Below, in pieces: positions 31,226-41,379 of a DNA stretch of 64,000 nt. Position 1 is the first letter of the stretch, and each line of letters begins with the position of its first letter. The stretch covers positions 124,001 to 188,000 of the forward strand of contig NC_060200.1 of assembly GCF_020623625.1 (NCBI RefSeq). The letters are read 5' to 3'. Both the position numbers and the translations under genes were made by a program. The notes beneath the pieces were generated by a model. The model made no database searches and was not told where the DNA came from. It saw only the letters and a program-made list of their open reading frames with translations. This DNA is from Saccharomycodes ludwigii. Taxonomy: Eukaryota > Ascomycota > Saccharomycetes > Saccharomycodales > Saccharomycodaceae.

Positions 31226-32779
31226 ATGACTACATCAGATCCCATGGAAATAGATTCTAAAGGTGAACTACAAGAAGAACACGTCTCTACTAACGCTGAA
31301 GTTGTTGACTTATTAGTCAATTTGTGTCGTGAGATTTCTAAATCTACTGCTACCTTAGATTCACGTTACATATGGAAAGCTTTAAGACAAATTCCATTGT
31401 TTAGAACAAAGTTGAATAAAGAAAATTTGACCATCTTTATTAATGTGTTGTACCCAGATACCTCTAGCTTCAAAAGAAAACTTCTACAAACTTTAACTTC
31501 CCAAAAAACAAATGTTGTTGAAAGTGAAGAACTCAGAGAACAGTATCCAGTCGGATTTTATACATTGAGTATAAATGATAACGTTGAAGTTTCTTCAGAA
31601 TTGAACTCCTTTGTTCATTTATTGGTTCAGTTATATTTGTTAAAAGAAAATGAGCTAGCCAAGTTACAAGAGTTCAATTTAAAAGTTGTTATTCCCAAGA
31701 TCCTAAAATTTTATGATAATAGAATGTTAGATTTAATCAATTCCAAATTGTGGTTTTATATAGCAAGAACCAACGAATTATTTGAAAATCCAAACCAAAA
31801 AAGCATTCGTTATGAAATGATCAAATTCTTAAGAATAGCTACTTTAAAACATGATATAGAGACCCAAGCGCAGTTAATAACATGCATTTTAAGAGACTTT
31901 TTAATCGATGGAGAAGTTTCTTTGGCTGGTGATTTTATTTCTAAAATTGATTTTCCTTCCACTAATCATCATCAAGTTTCATCTCCCTTGGAAGCACGTT
32001 ACTTTTACTATTTATCAAGAATTAATGCTATTCAATTAGATTACAGTGCAGCCCACGAATACATCATTGCAGCCATTAGGAAAGCCCCAAATTCAATCTC
32101 CAGTCTAGGTTTTTTGCAACAGGCAAATAAATTACGTTGTTGTATTGAATTGTTGATGGGAGATATCCCAGAATTGTCATTCTTCCATCAAAAATCTATG
32201 GAAAAATCGTTATATTCGTATTACTTACTTTCAAAAGCCGTTAAGACGGGTAATTTGCATAAATTTCAAGAAATTATCCACAAGTTTAAACAACAATTGG
32301 TTTATGATAACACCTACCAGTTATGTGTCAGATTAAGGTCTAATGTTATTAAGACAGGCATAAGAATAATCTCTTTGACATACAAGAAAATTTCTTTAAA
32401 AGACATTTGTCTGAAATTACATTTGGACTCGGAACAGAGTGCAGAATACATGGTTTCTAGGGCTATAAGGGACGGCGTTATTGAAGCCAAGATCGATTAT
32501 GAAAAGGGGCTAGTTGAAACATCTGAAGTTTTAAATGTGTATGATACTAATGAACCAAAAACCGTTTTTAACGAAAGGATTAAGTTTGTTACTCAACTAA
32601 ACGACGAATGTGTCAGGTCTATGAGGTATCCAGAAAAGGATTCGGATGACAAAAAGAATGGCGCCAAAAAAGGTGACGAGGATGATGACAAAGCTAATGG
32701 TGATAATGTTGAAAGTTTGGAAGATTTATTGGCTGAGCTATCGGATTTTGATGATGATGATTTTGACGATGCGTTCTAA
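31226..32779 (+). CDS. RPN3: 26S proteasome lid subunit Rpn3
   Basis: Rpn3 (PSMD3 in animals) is a PCI-domain scaffold of the 19S regulatory particle lid. The 517-residue product (S. cerevisiae 523) has the helical-repeat N-terminus (SRYIWKALRQIPLFR), EARYFYYLSRINAIQLDYS with YIIAAIRKAPN, and a PCI winged-helix region around 340-450 (VIKTGIRIISLTYKKISLKD). It ends in an acidic tail (ELSDFDDDDFDDAF). An exact PACE box lies upstream. The ATG at 31226 follows an A-rich leader and yields the expected length. Confidence 0.97.
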   Translation: MTTSDPMEIDSKGELQEEHVSTNAEVVDLLVNLCREISKSTATLDSRYIWKALRQIPLFRTKLNKENLTIFINVLYPDTSSFKRKLLQTLTSQKTNVVESEELREQYPVGFYTLSINDNVEVSSELNSFVHLLVQLYLLKENELAKLQEFNLKVVIPKILKFYDNRMLDLINSKLWFYIARTNELFENPNQKSIRYEMIKFLRIATLKHDIETQAQLITCILRDFLIDGEVSLAGDFISKIDFPSTNHHQVSSPLEARYFYYLSRINAIQLDYSAAHEYIIAAIRKAPNSISSLGFLQQANKLRCCIELLMGDIPELSFFHQKSMEKSLYSYYLLSKAVKTGNLHKFQEIIHKFKQQLVYDNTYQLCVRLRSNVIKTGIRIISLTYKKISLKDICLKLHLDSEQSAEYMVSRAIRDGVIEAKIDYEKGLVETSEVLNVYDTNEPKTVFNERIKFVTQLNDECVRSMRYPEKDSDDKKNGAKKGDEDDDKANGDNVESLEDLLAELSDFDDDDFDDAF

Positions 32780-33124
32780 AAATAATTGTATATTTTTATT
32801 CCTATTTATTTTCTACTTTTATTTTATCTTTGTTGTATAAATTTTTATCTTTAATTTTTAATTTTTTAATTTTTCAATTTTTTAATTTTTTAATTTTTTA
32901 ATTTTTTAATTTTTTTAATTTTTTTTTCTTTTTTTTTTTCTTTTTTTCTTTTTCTTTTTTTCTTTTTTTCTTTTTCTTATAACAGTTGTAAGATTCAGAG
33001 TATTGACTGTTTTAAAAAATACGCATAATAATTATATAACAATCTATTAAAACAAAACAAAATTAAAAAATTAAAAATAATAAATTTACATACATCACAT
33101 AATTATTATTACCTAGACCCAAGA
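32780..33124. repeat. Convergent RPN3 / zinc-cluster gene spacer with TTTTTTAA array
   Basis: The 345-bp spacer contains about eight copies of an A/T-only unit of 7-9 bp (mainly TTTTTTAA) at 32852-32930, followed by a T-rich tract broken by single C residues up to about 32979. No gene is seen. Confidence 0.6.
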
Positions 33125-35737
33125 TTAAAATGGTAGATTTTGTCTCTCCAAGAAAAATAAAGGATGTTGAATGGTGGTATAGATAACCCATTCTCTAAAT
33201 TTCTCATCACTCAAACTAGCATTCACCAAACCTATTTTTTCGGCAGGCCCATCAACAGTGGTTACATTATTGTTCAAGACGTTCTTCAAACTGTTGAATA
33301 TATGTTCCTGGTCAATATACAATTCTGTGTCAATGTTGGCTTCCTCTGCTGCTGCAGATTTTTCCTCAGCCAAAGCATCTTTTGTAGAAATATCGGTAGC
33401 ACCTTCGGCAGCAGTATTCATAGAATTGACTTCACTAACATTATTACTAGCATCGATATCTTTTGTAGTAGAGGTAGTATTGTCCCTGTTTTCTTTATTA
33501 GAGTCTCTTTCCCCCTCAACAGAAATATCTCTAAATGTGTTCAAGTTGAATTTTAAGGCATCGTCAATAAACCAAGGAAACAATAACTGTTCGCGTTTAT
33601 AAAATTCATCGATCTCAACAATAATATTAATGGTGTTCTTTACGTCATTTTTTGACTCGATAATTTGAGCAAAAGTCTTTTCCGGTTCAGAAACAAAACG
33701 ATACGATAGATAGATACCTATAATACACAAAGCTTGGTATAGATGAATTTGTAACAAAGGAGCAACACCATTGAAAAAAATCTTTTTGGAAGTGGACTTT
33801 ACATCAGTTAAAAGATTTAGTAGTTCTCTGAAATCAATCAAGAAATTTTGAACACAACTTTGTAACTGAATTTGTTGATAAGAGTTGGCAAAATGCATTG
33901 GAAATAGTATTTGGATCCTAAAACTCCAGATAAATAACTTAATATAAATATCATGTAAAATCTCACTAGGAGTATTGCTTTCTTTAGTAAAGGTGTCAAC
34001 AGCTAAATCAAATTTAGAATCAACAGCAACAATACTTTCCAAGTCACCAAATTTCTTGTTTAGCTCTAAATATGCAGTATCTCTTAATAGGTAAGAAACA
34101 TCGCCGAACCAAGATCCTGTGATATCGACTTCAGTTGGAAATTCAGAAATTAACGATGGTTTAGATAAAACAGACGAAATAATAGCATCATAGAACCCCA
34201 ACAATCTCCATAATTCGCTGTAGCCATGAGAATTGACAAAATTTTCTGGTAATTGAGCAGAAGTAATGATGGCTTCGTTTAGTAACTTCCAACACTTATC
34301 TAGGGACAACTTGGAGTAATAATATTCGACCATTAACAATAAACCGATGACTTTATTTTTAACATCCGGAACAAATGACTTCAATTTAAATAGTTCAGCT
34401 TCCAATTCTCTTTCAAAAGAGTCATCATCCGCAGCAGCAAGAATGGCGGCATTGTTTTCTGTGCTAGCGGCAGCAACAACATTAAAAATTGATTTAGACT
34501 TGATTTGATTGAAAAAGTGCAAAGCATATGTTAAAAATAATGGCGAAGCGCCGGCAGTTTGTTGAGATATAATTTGTTTAACATGGTCAAAGTGAACAAA
34601 CTTTTTAAATTGAGAACTTAAGATGCATTGTCTTTGGATACCTTTTAAAGCAACATTAATTAGGCTTGATGCTTCAGCACTCAAAATCAGTTTTTTATAG
34701 ACAGGAGAATCATAAAAAGATTTTGGTAATTCTACATCTTCAGAAATATTTTTATCTCCTTCTGATACAAGACCGCTAGTTTTATTTGGATCCAAAATTG
34801 TAAATGGTAATTTTTCCAATTGTTCAATAACTCCACTTTTAATACGAAGCCTTTTAGGAGCATCCAAAGCAATAAATGCCAAGCCTCTTTTCTTTGAAGA
34901 GGAGCTAGATCCAGATCCAGACCCATTAGAGTGAGAAGAACGATGTCTTCTACCTCTTTGTTTATTTAAGGCAGCAGCTAACAAATTTGAAGAAGAAGCA
35001 GATGCTGGAGCAATTGGAATCGGATCTTTCTTACCAACAATAGAAACACGTGGCTTTTTAACTGTACTTTTCGTTCTTTTAGTCTTTGGGTAGAAACAAG
35101 GTAAATTCCTACTTAAACAAACAAAACATTTAGGAACTTCCCTAGTACATTTAACTTTTCTTAAACGACAATTGGCACAGGATATAATTGATAATCCATT
35201 TTCATCAACTTGGTTTTCATTGAGAAAAGCGGTGGTGTTTTCTCCTTCTTCCCCTTCTTCTTCTTCTTCTTCTTCCTCCTCCTCCTCTTCTTCTCCTGTT
35301 TCTTCTTCCTTTAACTTCTCTTGTTGTTCTTGCTCTTGTCTCTGTTGTTCTTTAGAATGTATACCTTCTTGTTCTTGGGAGCCTAGCGTTTCTTCGTGTT
35401 CTTGTTGTTCTGCATTGCTCCTTTCGCTAGTAGCAACAATTTCAGGGGCCACTACACCTTCTTCTTCCCTTTCATTATTTCCCTCTAAAGCAATATCAAC
35501 AGCAGCAGCAACAGTATCAGTGTTATGTTCTTGTTCTTTTTCGTGATCCCCATTATTTTCCAGTGTTTCCTTTCCGTTTTCGTTCCTAACTATTTCTTTA
35601 TTTTCTTGTTTCCCATTGCTGGTCGCAGTAATACCGGAAGCGACGAAATTCTCCGCTTTTTTTTCAGAGGATGTGGCAGTAGTAGCACTCTCACTAGAGT
35701 TAATGCTGATGTCAGTAGCTTTTGATAATTGACTCAT
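33125..35737 (-). CDS. Zn(II)2Cys6 transcription factor, orthology unclear
   Basis: The 870-residue product has a fungal zinc cluster at about residues 191-217 (CANCRLRKVKC, CFVCLSRNLPC) followed by a basic linker FYPKTKRTKSTVKKPR. The spacing is that of the Gal4 class. It is preceded by a very acidic, Glu/Gln-rich stretch (residues 75-165) that could act as an activation domain, and followed by a Ser-rich segment and a helical middle region resembling fungal transcription factor regulatory domains. A second low-complexity block near 755-800 precedes the C-terminus. I cannot match it to one S. cerevisiae factor. It sits between RPN3 and the TDA4-like gene. The CGG-rich cluster in its upstream spacer may indicate autoregulation or another zinc-cluster input. 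Confidence 0.85.
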   Translation of the reverse strand: MSQLSKATDISINSSESATTATSSEKKAENFVASGITATSNGKQENKEIVRNENGKETLENNGDHEKEQEHNTDTVAAAVDIALEGNNEREEEGVVAPEIVATSERSNAEQQEHEETLGSQEQEGIHSKEQQRQEQEQQEKLKEEETGEEEEEEEEEEEEEGEEGENTTAFLNENQVDENGLSIISCANCRLRKVKCTREVPKCFVCLSRNLPCFYPKTKRTKSTVKKPRVSIVGKKDPIPIAPASASSSNLLAAALNKQRGRRHRSSHSNGSGSGSSSSSKKRGLAFIALDAPKRLRIKSGVIEQLEKLPFTILDPNKTSGLVSEGDKNISEDVELPKSFYDSPVYKKLILSAEASSLINVALKGIQRQCILSSQFKKFVHFDHVKQIISQQTAGASPLFLTYALHFFNQIKSKSIFNVVAAASTENNAAILAAADDDSFERELEAELFKLKSFVPDVKNKVIGLLLMVEYYYSKLSLDKCWKLLNEAIITSAQLPENFVNSHGYSELWRLLGFYDAIISSVLSKPSLISEFPTEVDITGSWFGDVSYLLRDTAYLELNKKFGDLESIVAVDSKFDLAVDTFTKESNTPSEILHDIYIKLFIWSFRIQILFPMHFANSYQQIQLQSCVQNFLIDFRELLNLLTDVKSTSKKIFFNGVAPLLQIHLYQALCIIGIYLSYRFVSEPEKTFAQIIESKNDVKNTINIIVEIDEFYKREQLLFPWFIDDALKFNLNTFRDISVEGERDSNKENRDNTTSTTKDIDASNNVSEVNSMNTAAEGATDISTKDALAEEKSAAAEEANIDTELYIDQEHIFNSLKNVLNNNVTTVDGPAEKIGLVNASLSDEKFREWVIYTTIQHPLFFLERQNLPF

Positions 35738-36644
35738 GGATTTGTTAAATATGTTGGCATATATATATATATATATATATATGTATATTATTTTATTATT
35801 GTTTTTATTTAGAATAACTTTAACTAGAATTGAAAAAGAAACAATAGACAGGAATATTATATCACATGATGTGTAATAACAGAAAAAAAAGGAAAAAAAA
35901 AAATTATGTTTTAATATTTTAACATGTGTTTTTCAATCGTTTTTTTTTTTTTTGTTTTATCCATGCTGTTTAAATATGATTCGGATTACTCAGAGAAAAA
36001 TAGAAAGAATAAAAAAAAAATTTTTTTTTATTTTAATTTTTTTCGAATTTAATTCGTTCATATTTTTTTTTTTTTTCTGTAAATACCGCGTGCTCTCGGT
36101 CTAAATGCCCCCTAGCTCTTGGCTACTCATCCCCTTAAAAACAAAAGCAGCTATCAAAACGTGCAATTTGTACTGCATGTATTTCTTAGAATAAATCATT
36201 GTGATGGTGTGGGTGGTAATAAATAAACAAATAAATTCAAAAAGGGCGTGAGAATATAATTTATTTTGTGGGTGAAATCGGACAGCCGGTTTTGTTCTAG
36301 AAAGTTTAGTGGTCGTTCTCACAAGTACGTGTCGGTTTTGTTATGGCCTTGTTCGGTAGTGAAATCCTCATACCGAACTAGAAATCAAATTTTTATATCG
36401 TCTTCCATCACAAAAAAAAATATATTTCAAAGTAAAATAAAGTCTTGATGAGATTATAATCAAAATCTAAATTATCTAAGGGGAAAAACAAGAAAAAGAA
36501 AAAAAAACTTAATCTGTAAGGTTCTTAGGATAATAAATTTAAAAAAAAAAAAAAAAAGAAAAAATAAATAATTTTTTTAATTACATTATTGTTGTTCTTA
36601 TATACACATAAATGCCTATGCTATTAGAAAGATTTAAACTAATT
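35738..36644. other. Upstream spacer of the zinc-cluster gene / TDA4 3' region
   Basis: The 907 bp contain a TA run at 35759-35782, poly(A/T) tracts to about 36076, and a GC-richer block at 36080-36400 with CGG triplets and a perfect 8-bp inverted repeat. A 73-codon minus-strand frame at 36101-36322 shows no recognisable features. Confidence 0.5.
36279..36378. promoter_or_regulatory. CGG-triplet cluster with inverted repeat
   Basis: CGG-N4-CCG lies at 36279-36288, another CGG at 36333-36335, and the perfect inverted repeat GTTCGGTA-N12-TACCGAAC at 36351-36378 places CGG and CCG 16 nt apart. Further triplets are at 36086-36088 and 36097-36099. Zinc-cluster proteins bind paired CGG triplets, and a zinc-cluster gene starts 540-640 bp away. 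The repeat could also form an RNA hairpin at the end of the TDA4-like transcript. Confidence 0.4.
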
Positions 36645-37514
36645 TTAATTCTTCTTACCTTTGCGAGCGGTAGTTTCATTTCCACCTAACATTTTTTTGG
36701 CTATTTTTAACATCTTACTTAACCAGAAGATATTCAAAAAATCTAGCAGGAAATTTATCATCAAAATTATTGACATTAATCCATGAGGAACTTCATCCCA
36801 TATTTTGTAAGCCTGGTAAGCCAGTACAGAAATAGCAGTAAACCCCCAGACTATTCTGACTAGGAAAAATACTAGAATCAACGAAATGCCATTTAAAACA
36901 TTAAACCAAGTAGGTATTTTAATATTACCATTTTGTTTAACTAACACTGAAATAAACCAATTGATGTTTACAAATGGGGTGCTAGCTTCAAATATCAAAA
37001 ACTTACAAACCCAACTTTGACAAAATGGTCTTAGAGTGCTGAAAAAAACGAATAATGAAGCTAAACAATGGCATAAAAATTGTAAACCAAATAAGTTAAA
37101 ATGTTGTACACAAACGCAAAGATCCCACAGAAAATAACCAACAGATACAGAGGATACCATGCTGTTGTAAGAATCAGTGTAGGAATTAATATTTAAGCCA
37201 AAAGGCTGAGTAATTGCCGGTGGTAAAACCAAATAAATTGAGATTAAACATTGAACCATGGAAACTACATGTATATCAAAGTTAACTTTCAATTTTTTGT
37301 CTTCGATTTTGGTGTAAGCTTTACGGAAAAAAAACTTATTGAAATTAGGAGCTAACCATTGGTATAAGATAAACTGGTAAAATATAAATGAGCCCACAAT
37401 TTCATGTAAATGGATTAAATATAATGAATCTGTGAGATTTTTAAATGGAGAGAACTTTAAAAAGGGGTCCGATAGTGGTGTTTGGTATACTGCTGACGTT
37501 GTAATGTTGTTCAT
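36645..37514 (-). CDS. TDA4: TLC-domain membrane protein (Tda4/YPR114W-like)
   Basis: The 289-residue product has about seven predicted membrane spans and the TLC layout: an N-terminal span after SLYLIHLHEIVGSFIFYQF, then VSMVQCLISIYLVLPPA, a conserved core FLWDLCVCVQHFNLFGLQFLCHCLASL, the segment FEASTPFVNINWF, and a C-terminal basic tail (ARKGKKN) compatible with ER retention. S. cerevisiae Tda4 (YJR116W, 279 residues) and its paralogue YPR114W share this build; their function is unknown. The chromosome X context (ILM1, JHD2, ATP2 nearby) favours Tda4. TLC proteins act in lipid sensing, synthesis or transport; no reaction is assigned here. Confidence 0.85.
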   Translation of the reverse strand: MNNITTSAVYQTPLSDPFLKFSPFKNLTDSLYLIHLHEIVGSFIFYQFILYQWLAPNFNKFFFRKAYTKIEDKKLKVNFDIHVVSMVQCLISIYLVLPPAITQPFGLNINSYTDSYNSMVSSVSVGYFLWDLCVCVQHFNLFGLQFLCHCLASLFVFFSTLRPFCQSWVCKFLIFEASTPFVNINWFISVLVKQNGNIKIPTWFNVLNGISLILVFFLVRIVWGFTAISVLAYQAYKIWDEVPHGLMSIILMINFLLDFLNIFWLSKMLKIAKKMLGGNETTARKGKKN

Positions 37515-38419
37515 TATCGTTGATATCTAGTTTATTACAAAAGAAAAAAAAAAAGAATGGTTTCTCCACAGAAACGGTGATGGTAGTATTGGTAACAATA
37601 AAGGACCTAGAATAACAGGAATAGTGTTTTTTTTTTAAGACTGACCTTACTTGATGGATGAGCTATATATCTGTAAAACTACTTGTTTATATATGGAGTT
37701 AATAAAGAAGATTTACTTGGGGAAAAAAAGGGAATATCAGTACAATTTAATTTTTTTTGCTGAAATTCCACTTTTTGTATTTTTGTAATTTTTTTTTTTT
37801 TTTTTTTTTTTTTTTTGTTGGATTTCGTTTAAACATCGATTTAATGTCACACAGGTTGTTATATAATAGGAAACGGAAAGATTCGAGAAAAAATGTGTTA
37901 ATAGAGGACATTTTCATAAAGAATGATTATCAACCAAAAAGAAAGAAACAAAAAAAAAAAAAGAAAAAAAAAAAGAGGGAAAAGATAGGCCAAAATCTAT
38001 TGGTGGCAGCAAGAATAATGGTAATAAGCTATTGTTAATACAAAATCTTTAGAACTAGACAAAGGGCTAAGTTTGTACTTGTTTTCAACAAAAAAAATAA
38101 AAAAAATAAAAAAAATAAAAAAAATAAAAAAAATAAAAAAAATAAAAAAAAGTGTTGTAAGTAACATTATCTTATCCCTTCTGTTTTCTTGATGAACTTA
38201 GCATTGTTCAACTCTTTTTCCATCATTTTCACCAAAACTTTTTAGCACCTTTAGAGGAAATCAAAAATAAAAGGAAATTCATCTCTCTTTCTTTTTTTTT
38301 TTTCTTTTTCCTCTTTTCTTTTTCCTCTTTTCTTTTTATCATATTTCTTCGTAGCTTCATCTCAAATAATAAATGTTTCCTCAAAAAGAAAGATAAATAC
38401 TCTAAAAATATTCAACAGT
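37515..38419. promoter_or_regulatory. Divergent TDA4 / ADO1 promoter region
   Basis: The 905 bp include T28 at 37789-37816, a strict 9-bp array of A8T units at 38090-38151, and a pyrimidine-rich tract at 38289-38340 just before ADO1. A 93-codon plus-strand frame at 37757 is mostly Phe and Lys from these tracts and is not called. Confidence 0.55.
38090..38151 (+). repeat. 9-bp A8T tandem array
   Basis: Single T residues recur exactly every 9 bases (38098, 38107, 38116, 38125, 38134, 38143) in an otherwise pure A stretch. Confidence 0.85.
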
Positions 38420-39775
38420 ATGAGCTTCCACTTTTATAAACGATTAGCTTTAAAACAGTCACCACGAATTTCTAATACTTTTAAAAATAATATCACTATT
38501 GTTATTCCCAAGAATTTAAAATCACATGCATCGTTGTGTACGAAAAGTGCAAATTTTTTTAAACCATTATTATTATTATTATTACCTCTAGAAAGATCAC
38601 AACCAGTTTCTTCAACAAGATTTTTTTTTCAACTCAACAATATATCTTCTTTTACACTACAACAACGTTCATCTTATTCTACAACCAATAATAAAAATAA
38701 TAGTGATAAACTATACAAATCAGTCAAAGAAAAACTTAACTACATAATGTCTGCTGCCTCTCCAAAATTAATCTGTCTAGGTAACCCATTACTAGACATC
38801 CAAGCCACTGTTACAGAAGAATACCTAAATAAATATTCTTTAAAGGCTAACGATGCTATTTTAATTGAAGATGTTACAAAAGACCCAAGAGTGAAGATCT
38901 TTGATGAACTTTTGGGTTTCCCAGATGTTAGTTTTATTGCTGGTGGTGCTGCTCAAAACACAGCTAGAGGTGCCGCCTATGTCTTAGGACCTAAGAAAGT
39001 TGGTTATTTTGGTTGTGTTGGTAAAGACAAATTTAGTGAAAAGTTACTAGACGCCAATGAACAGAGCGGTGTTGTTTCTTTATATCAAGTCAACGAAACC
39101 GTTGGTACAGGCAAATGTGCCTCTTTGATCACTGGTCACAATAGGTCTTTAGTCACTGATTTGGGTGCTGCAAACCATTTTACCCCTGAACATTTGACTA
39201 AGCATTGGGATATCGTTGAAAATGCCGAATTATTTTATATTGGTGGTTTCCATTTAACCGTTAGTCCAGAAGCTATTGTTAAATTGGGTGAACATGCTAA
39301 AGAACATGGGAAACCATTTGTTTTGAATTTAAGTGCCCCATTTATCCCACAATTTTTCAAATCTGCCTTGACTAAAGTTTTACCATATGCAACTATTTTA
39401 ATTGCCAATGAGACTGAGGCTGCTTCCTACGCTGAATCTTATGGTTTGACCTGTGAAAAAACTGATTTGGTTGCTATCGCTAAAGAAATTATTGGTGTGG
39501 ATCCAAAGAAAACTGTTATTTTTACTCATGGCTTAGAACCAACTGTAGTTGTTACCTCTACCACTTCCTCTACTGTTCCAGTTCATCCATTAGACCCAAG
39601 TAAGATTGCTGATACTAATGGTGCCGGTGATGCCTTTGCAGGTGGTTTCATGGCTGGTTTGGCTGAAGGCAAGCCTTTGAAAACCTGTATTGATCTAGGT
39701 CAATGGTTGGCTAAATTATCTATTCAAGAAGTTGGCGCCTCTTATCCAAAGGAAAAGTTTACTTATTCTGCTTAA
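38420..39775 (+). CDS. ADO1: Adenosine kinase with presequence-like N-terminal extension
   Basis: Ado1 phosphorylates adenosine to AMP and clears adenosine from the methyl cycle. From Met110 (MSAASPKLICLGNPLLDIQ) onward the 342 residues match S. cerevisiae Ado1 (340), with PfkB signatures GGAAQNTARGAAYVLG and DTNGAGDAFAGGFMAG including the catalytic Asp. The first 109 residues are extra: rich in Ser, Asn, Lys and Arg, almost without acidic residues, and containing RSSYSTT, like a mitochondrial processing site. The frame stays open for 109 codons in DNA where stops should be frequent. Translation from 38420 would give a possible mitochondrial form and from 38747 the standard cytosolic form; both ATGs have A at -3. 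Kinase identity is firm; the extension's use is inferred. Confidence 0.93.
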   Translation: MSFHFYKRLALKQSPRISNTFKNNITIVIPKNLKSHASLCTKSANFFKPLLLLLLPLERSQPVSSTRFFFQLNNISSFTLQQRSSYSTTNNKNNSDKLYKSVKEKLNYIMSAASPKLICLGNPLLDIQATVTEEYLNKYSLKANDAILIEDVTKDPRVKIFDELLGFPDVSFIAGGAAQNTARGAAYVLGPKKVGYFGCVGKDKFSEKLLDANEQSGVVSLYQVNETVGTGKCASLITGHNRSLVTDLGAANHFTPEHLTKHWDIVENAELFYIGGFHLTVSPEAIVKLGEHAKEHGKPFVLNLSAPFIPQFFKSALTKVLPYATILIANETEAASYAESYGLTCEKTDLVAIAKEIIGVDPKKTVIFTHGLEPTVVVTSTTSSTVPVHPLDPSKIADTNGAGDAFAGGFMAGLAEGKPLKTCIDLGQWLAKLSIQEVGASYPKEKFTYSA

Positions 39776-40564
39776 GCAGGAAGGTGAAAAAAAAAAAAAA
39801 AAAAAAAGAGAGAGAAAAGAAAAAAGGTATTATTTATATATATGTGTGTGTTTGTGTATGTATATTAATTAAGTTAAATATTCTTTAATTTTTTTTTTGT
39901 TTTTTCTATCTATATTTAATACTTTGTTTTGTGTTATTATGAGTAATATCCATTTATAATAATAATTATTACCAAAATGAAAATCAAATTTTCATGTATC
40001 CATGAATTTTTATGTTCAATTTTGACAAATTAATTTTAATGTTTTTTGACCTATGAATAAAGTTAAGAGGAATCGCATTAAAACTATGCGTATCTAGGAA
40101 AATAGCCAGTAGTGTTAAAATTGTAAAGCATACTTCGATGATCGCACATCTGAACCTTAGCCCTTCAACCTCGGACTTAACTCTGTTCATTTTCGGACTC
40201 GAAAAAAAAATTTTTTTTTTTCCTTGTTTTCAAAGGAAAGAGAAAATGGTAGGACGAAAAATTGGAAGCTAAAATTTTACTATATATAGTCTCTATTGTA
40301 ACCTGACCCCTGGTATATCTCCTGCCAAGCCTCATTTTATGTTTTATTTTATACCTGGTTTCTGTAATTGATAAGTAGACTATTATTTACAGTTAACAAT
40401 ATAAAAAATGGGATGGCATAGTAATTATTAGAGTATTTAAAAAAATAAAACTCTGAATGAACTGGATATCCATTACATCATAAACCGCCATAATTATATT
40501 CATATATATATATTGAAAAAAGAAAAAGGAAAAAAAAAAAGAGGTAAAAGTCTGCTACATATAA
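39776..40564. other. ADO1 3' end / ECM27 promoter spacer
   Basis: The 789 bp carry an A-run and purine-rich tract just after ADO1, T-rich sequence to about 39910, a GC-richer block at 40040-40200 with a possible 68-codon minus-strand frame, and AT-rich sequence before ECM27. No tRNA is found. Confidence 0.5.
39984..40190 (-). CDS. Possible small membrane protein (68 residues), unknown
   Basis: The frame begins MNRVKSEVEGLRFRCAIIEV and contains one hydrophobic span (about residues 15-33) followed by a basic C-terminal half. The first 40 codons lie in a block richer in G and C than its surroundings, unlike the many spurious frames of this window. I do not recognise it, and S. cerevisiae has no named gene between ADO1 and ECM27. 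It may equally be a chance frame or a noncoding RNA region. Confidence 0.22.
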   Translation of the reverse strand: MNRVKSEVEGLRFRCAIIEVCFTILTLLAIFLDTHSFNAIPLNFIHRSKNIKINLSKLNIKIHGYMKI

Positions 40565-41330
40565 ATGATTCATACCGTTTTAGAATACTTCTATCATCCC
40601 ATAGAAATATATCAAGATTCATTATCAAAGTTTGTTTCTATTCCATTAAGTGTGCTACATCTATCAGTTTGTTTTATCGCCTTGGGACAAACATCATCTG
40701 AATATTTAGCTCCAAATGTAAATTTTCTTTGTGGCTCATCAAATATAATTAAATCTATATTGTTATCATGGTGCAATTCTTCACCAGATATACTATCGGG
40801 TATAGTTGCATGGTTTCATTGTGCCAGACAGTTGTCTTCAGTACCTTCATCATTGGACTCAAATGGAAACGATATTTTGGCTATTGGAGAGGTATTAGGA
40901 TCTAGTGGAGTGATTTTGTGTGTTGCATTAGGATCAATTTTTGTTATATTATCTAATATATTGTCAGCTAATGATTACGGAGACTTTGAATTCCCCAAGG
41001 TGTTGAAATTGTTGACTAATTCTATGTTACAGGATTTGATTTTTCTTTTGATTTCGGTATCAATTATTTTCTATTGTTGTTTGAAAGGGAGTATTTCCAT
41101 ATTAAATTGTTTAATAATGTTATTCGTATATTCCAGTTTTATCTTTATCAACTTTTATAAGGGACGAACAGCTCTATCGACAAGTGAGGAAGGAGAAGAA
41201 TTAATTTTAGAATTGGAAGAAGGTAGAGACGATAATGAAGATCAAGATATTTCTATTGACTTGCAAGATTTGAATGTTGTAAACAATCATGAAGATAATA
41301 TCTCACGCACGGTAGATAATGATGATGATG

Positions 41331-41379
<49 letters not shown>

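Noticed and set aside
36101-36322. 73-codon minus-strand frame before the zinc-cluster gene
   Set aside because: No recognisable features, and the GC-richer block is better explained by the CGG-triplet cluster.
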